Source of the DNA: Paulinella micropora
Lineage: Eukaryota > Cercozoa > Imbricatea > Euglyphida
Reading direction: 5' to 3'
Assembly (NCBI GenBank): GCA_009731375.1
Contig: BJOX01000073.1
Span: 202,229 to 266,228, forward strand
Length of the DNA stretch: 64,000 bases
Positions 1 through 64,000 of this stretch are shown piece by piece; within the stretch, counting starts at the first letter, position 1; the number at the start of each line of letters is the position of its first letter. The notes under the pieces are model-generated. The model worked only from the letters and a program-made list of their open reading frames with translations. It did no database searches and was not told the DNA's origin. Position numbers and translations under genes: made by a program.

Positions 1-44
<44 letters not shown>

Positions 45-474
45 GAGAGTGCGAAACACAGAAAATTAGTGTTTACTGTTCTTTGATGGTCTAGACATCC
101 ATAAAAACGGTCCACGAAAGTTTTGCCCTGTGCTGATCTGAGCAATCTTATTTCTTGCTGAATAGTGGAGGTATCCATTTTGTCTCCTGCTCAGAGAAAG
201 AGGATAATAAAAGAAATAATGAAAACACAGAAAGCAGAGAAAGAAGATCGAAAAATTAATCCAGGCAGAAGCGCGGAAGATTTGGAAGTGAAAGCAAGAG
301 AGTAACAACAAGAAAAACAACAAGGATGCGTTAGCCTTTGCATTTTAGAGGGGTGTTCGAAAATGGTAGCGTCAGATGGGAGTGCAAGTTCTGTCATTGT
401 TTAGGTAGTGATATGAGCAAATTGTATCATGCAACAGGGTGACGACAACTTTGAAGAACAGAAGCATTTTCGGG
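1..474. other. Upstream flank of gene 1
   Basis: Begins with an (AG)n run (1–42) and continues as mostly unique AT-rich sequence. Probably promoter and 5' UTR of the ADPRM-like gene. Open frames on the minus strand here show no recognisable domain and are not called. I see no clear TATA element. Confidence 0.4.
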
Positions 475-34619
<34,145 letters not shown>

Positions 34620-34841
34620 CCCACTTCCTAACCATGACAACCTTCTTTCATTCTCTCTTGCTTACTTACTTACTTAATATCTCTCCCTCTCCTCCACCGC
34701 CGTTACACTCTGACCCATCCACTAGCCATCCGCCATCCTTTCATTCTTTCTTGCTTACTTACTTCATCTTTTTCCCTCTCTTTCCCTGCCGTTTCACACC
34801 GACTCACCCGCTAGCCATTTATTATCTCAGGCATATTGACT

Positions 34842-34884
<43 letters not shown>

Positions 34885-36865
34885 GCCGAAGATGCCTTTG
34901 GTAGCTTGACGTGTCTTTCTTTTTTGCTTTAAAGAGTTCGGACTTAGCGAAAGAGCGTTTATTGACTTATTCTAGAAGAGAACAGGACAAGTAATTGAAT
35001 GAGGCTGATGCCCATGCCGGGCAGGTTCAAGCCGAGCTAGTGCAAGCCAGGACTTTTTGCTCCGAAGCAATATTATGAACTGAAATACAAATTAAATTTG
35101 GTACAACTGAGGCTTTTGGGCATCCGAGCGGTTAGAAGTTCCGCGACGCGGGGGCGGTGCAGTCAAGAGCCAAGGAACTCTTTAGGTTGCTCACTGGGGA
35201 AACTTGTGGGGAGTCGAAATGAAGTTCCAGGCACGAAACTGACCCAGCATCTCACGCGGCTTGTCTGCATCTGAGCGGTGAGACTGCGACGCGAGTGGTG
35301 CAGGCGAGAGCTAAGGAATTCTCTTCATTAATGGTTCTTTCTCGTGACGGACACTCTTCTGCCGCTCCCTGCAGCTACGAACGCCTGACTGGGTACGAGA
35401 GTCATGGCGCTGACGACTATGCCGGCCCACCCGGTATATAATGGCATTACCCTATGTTCTGGTCTGTTGGTTATCCTTGGCTTCGAGATTACGGAGTCGC
35501 TCTACGTATTCCTCAGTCTTCCTTTTTTCCGAATCAAAAAAAAATTCTCACAAAAGTTGGAAAATTTTTTCCAGGTCTGGAAAATAATTTTTTCAGGATC
35601 TGGAAATTTTTTCTATAACCTAGGAAAAAAGTTTTCCAGAACCTGACAAATTTTGTAAATTTTCCTCCGAGTTCCTATTACTGGGTACATTCAAGTGTCA
35701 AACTCAGCCATCGAATTTTAGTTAAAGGGTCAGATTTCAGATTAGCGGTCAGATTTCGAATTAGTGGTCAGAATTCAAATTAGTTCAATTTAACGGCTAT
35801 ATACGTCCGCAAAATCTGTATCATTTTTGCGAAACGTTACAGTTAAATTGAACTAATTTGAATTCTGGCCGCTAATCTAAAATCTGACCGCTAATCTGAA
35901 ATCTGACCCTTAACAGAGTCAAAATTTGATGGCTGAGTTTGACACTTGAACGTACCCAGTAATAGAAAATCATGAGTTTGAAGTTCTGAAAGTTGAAAAT
36001 TTGTCCTGGAAAAAAAAAGCATTTTTTTCAGGATCTGAAATTCAACTTTCTAGGACATATTAATAAGAACAAAGTTTTCCAGAACCTGACAAATTTTGTC
36101 AAGTATTAATACAATATTAATACCATAATTAATATTTATTTATATGTTTTGACGGTGCAATCGCTAGATCAAACCGTGGCACAAGTCTTATTCCACTGTC
36201 AGATGCCTCATACTTGGACTCGATCATATATTTCTGAATCATCCGTGATGTGAAGAGGCGCCTCAAGTGAGTCAAATTATTAATATTTGCTATTCAGTGC
36301 CGAAGAGATGAGCGGGAAGGCTGCTGCCACAGAGGAAATTAAATGGAATTGACAGTCATCTATATTTGACGCAAACAGTTACTGTGAACAAAGGCTTGAC
36401 CGTGACTCGATTATTTTTAGACTCATGATTTTTTCACGCACTTCAAGTTTTAATATTAATATTTAAGAAACTGCAACTCAAACGGATGAGACACTGGGAA
36501 GCGTGAAAACAAATGAGAGCAAACAATACTATGATTAATAAAAAAGCCTAGGTCACTGGAAGCCTGTGAAACCTTAACCTTGATGATTGACAGGAAGTAA
36601 AAATTTTAACTGCCTCTACGGAACAGTGTAAGATATTGGAATTCCATAATATTTTTTCGCAAATTATCCCGTTTCGGTGGCAACAAGATCATGACCAGCG
36701 GGATATCCATGATCACGTTTAAACCAGATAAAAGCGGATATCTTGTGATCTTGTCTCGCTGTTATAGTTACTGAGTTGAGGTCCCGTAACCCCCAGACTT
36801 TCCAACTACAAATTATTATATAAAGAAAACTTGCGTGTGTATGTATGTATGTATGTTACCTACGT

Positions 36866-36899
<34 letters not shown>
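34620..36899. other. Convergent intergenic region, left part
   Basis: Mostly unique. 34640–34830 holds two diverged ~120-bp units (TTGCTTACTTACTT). (TC)n at 34845–34885. 34980–35430 is GC-richer with a repeated GCATC(C/T)GAGCGGT motif. TTTTCCAGAACCTGACAAAT repeats at 35632 and 36076. (AAC)n at 36868–36910. No gene recognised. Confidence 0.6.
35678..35962. mobile_element. 285-bp hairpin element flanked by TA
   Basis: Near-perfect inverted repeat with arms of ~115 bp: left TTACTGGGTACATTCAAGTG, right CACTTGAACGTACCCAGTAA. Flanked by TA at 35676–35677 and 35963–35964. The ~55-bp centre includes GGCTATATACGTCC. Non-coding. Confidence 0.82.
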
Positions 36900-37017
36900 G
36901 CAACAACAAAACCGCATGACTCAAGCACTCAATCTCGTGTGCGCTGTGATTATTCACAAACCTGTAAATCGAGTCAAATATTGTGACTCGATAAATGCCG
37001 GTCCAGACACAATACCG

Positions 37018-37760
37018 TCAGGGCTGCCTTGTACCTGTCCTGTCTGGTTATGCAATTCAGATCTAGAGACATCTAATTCAGGCCGGCCTTGCTTTAGATA
37101 TGAGTGGTTCTGTGAATGCACTAGCAATCTAGATTCAACAGGGCCGCCTTGTCCTGAGCGCCGGTTGTGCTGCTGAACTGGCGCTTTAGATTCCTCACGG
37201 CTGCCTTGCTGTGAGCAGTTCTGCAGCAAATCATATAGATTAAATAGGACTGACTTGCCTTGAGTCATGGTACAGCCGTGCTGGTATTTGAGATGCAACA
37301 CTGCTGCCTTGCCCTGAGTGACTCTGCAGCTGCGCTGGTGATTTAGATCTAGAGACATCAGCGCTGCCTTGCCCTGAGTGACTCTGCAGCTGCGCTGGTG
37401 ATTTAGATCTAGAGACATCAGCGCTGCCTTGCCCTGAGCGGTTTTGCGGCTGCAGTAGCATTATGGATACATTAGGGCTGCCTTGCCCTGAGCGGTCGTG
37501 CAGTTGAACTAGCGCTTTTGATTCCTCACGGCTGCCTTTCTCAGATTGGTTTTGCGTATAATTTGATAGCATTACAGATTCGAAAGGGCCGCCTTGCCTT
37601 GAGCCATGGTAAAGTCAAGATACAACAGGGCTGCCTTCCCCCTGACTTGTTCTGCGTTTGTGCTGGCGGTCTAGATTCAACCGCGTAACCTTGCCCTGAG
37701 TGATCTGATTCAACAGGGCTGCCTTGCCCTGACTGGTGCTGCGGTTGTACTGGCGTTGGA
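37018..37760. repeat. ~57–60-bp minisatellite
   Basis: About 12–13 units of GGGCTGCCTTGCCCTGAGxG with a variable remainder. Two adjacent 60-bp units (about 37323–37442) are identical. The minus strand is open in places with a SGQGSPVES-like unit, but period drift breaks the frame, so I call it non-coding or 3' UTR of either gene. Confidence 0.75.
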
Positions 37761-38079
37761 GAAATGCTACCTGCTTGCCCTGGGCGTGCGTTCAGCACAC
37801 GGAGCAATTTATTTATTTGATCGCCAAAATATGCGACATGTAGCATGATTAAAGGACCGAGACAATCGAATATTACTGTGGACATTCAAATGGCAAAACA
37901 TTCAAACTTTGACCTCATCTTTCTCAATCAATATTTGAGACACGGAAATGCAGCGTGCACCTTGGAAAGCTGCTGTCCTAAGCTTTCCAATGCTGGCTTC
38001 AGATCTGTCGTATCACTTAGATTGATGGAGAACGATGAGATCAAAGTTGGATAGTTTGCCACTTGCCACAGTAATACAA

Positions 38080-62334
<24,255 letters not shown>

Positions 62335-62344
62335 CTATACCACA

Positions 62345-63300
<956 letters not shown>

Positions 63301-63302
63301 TC

Positions 63303-63750
63303 CCTCCTCCTCTTCTCGAGGTCGCTGTTCCTCTCATTCTCACATGCACAATTCTTACAGCCTTGGAGCAATCTCAGCCATTCATTTTGGCATTACTTTG
63401 TCATCACATTCAAACTTTATAATTTCACTATATCCCTAAAAAAAAGCTCAAAACAAGCTTGCGAAAACACAAAGATCCAGCCTAAGCCCCTCTGGCACAA
63501 CTCTTAGAGTCTTGGAGCATTCTCAACCATTCATTTTGGCACTTCTTTGCCAGAATCTTCGTAAATCTCTATTTCAACTGGTTCACTACCTAGAGCGCGT
63601 CACGAGTCGTGATAACCAAGAAATCAGCCTCTCAACCCCTCTGGTACAACTTGGGAGCCTTGGAGCATTCGCAGCCATTCATTTTGGTGCAAGCAAATCC
63701 GCTTCGGGTACGTACAATTACAGGGCTTGGGTCGGAGGGCCCCTCGAACA

Positions 63751-63792
<42 letters not shown>

Positions 63793-64000
63793 NNNNNNNN
63801 NNAACCGGCATACAAACCCTTCTGGCACAACTCTTAGAGCCTTGGAGCATTCCCAGCCATTTTGGTGCTGGCTAATTCGCGTGGGGTACGTACAATTGCA
63901 CGGCTAGGGTTTCCGGGGGGAGGGCCCCCTGGAACACCCCCTTCCCCGTCGACAAGAAAGGTTCAACTGCCGGAGGTACCGGCAAGTACTCACAAAAAAC
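63303..64000. repeat. Inverted copies of the 27.4–28.0 kb dispersed repeat
   Basis: At least three units with CTTGGAGCATTCxCAxCCAT and TTTTGGxxC, poly(C) 63753–63792 at a gap, and GTCGAC near the end. Same family as 27440–27960 in opposite orientation. Confidence 0.85.

Noticed and set aside
36954-37885. Two overlapping minus-strand frames with SGQGSP repeats as a gene
   Set aside because: Tandem units drift in length and the frame changes between them; no start or splice context. Kept as a minisatellite.

Overview
This is a eukaryotic nuclear window. Its coding sequence is broken into very short exons, from 15 nt upward, separated by kilobase introns made almost wholly of microsatellites, minisatellites and small transposable elements. 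All inferred introns are GT–AG. I cannot name the species. Tiny exons, runaway microsatellites, LINEs of the restriction-like-endonuclease type and a tRNA-like SINE fit a protist, an alga or an invertebrate; nothing here is bacterial or viral. Fifteen N gaps, several beside long poly(C)/poly(G) runs, show that the assembly was strained, so some inverted duplications could be artefacts.

Most long open frames in the window are translations of simple repeats and are not genes. Reading the short unique islands between the repeats and joining them by splice site and codon phase gives two convergent genes. Gene 1 (+ strand, 475–34619) has 20 exons, 1248 nt of coding sequence and 415 codons plus a stop. 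It encodes a metallophosphoesterase of the Mn-dependent ADP-ribose/CDP-alcohol diphosphatase (ADPRM) family, and every metal-site block of that family is present in order. Gene 2 (- strand, 62334 down to about 38080) has 24 recognised exons and is 5'-incomplete. It encodes a JmjC-type (cupin) Fe(II)/2-oxoglutarate oxygenase whose domain is interrupted by a long charged, low-complexity insertion. All 42 exon-exon joins keep the codon phase, which is the main support for the models.

Layout: 1–474 upstream of gene 1; 475–34619 gene 1; 34620–38079 a convergent intergenic island, the longest stretch poor in microsatellites, holding a TA-flanked hairpin element and a 60-bp minisatellite; 38080–62334 gene 2; 62335–64000 trinucleotide arrays and a dispersed repeat, with no exon recognised.

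Introns hold (1) tetra-, penta- and hexanucleotide arrays; (2) partial copies of neighbouring exons, where copies keeping the acceptor side usually lie upstream of the intact exon and copies keeping the donor side lie downstream; (3) two retrotransposon 3'-end families (A and B) embedded in (ATCT)n, with B carrying a restriction-like endonuclease domain; (4) a tRNA-derived SINE embedded in (TTA)n; (5) short inverted-repeat elements flanked by TA. Three exons also contain in-frame simple repeats (poly-Ser twice, Arg-Glu once).
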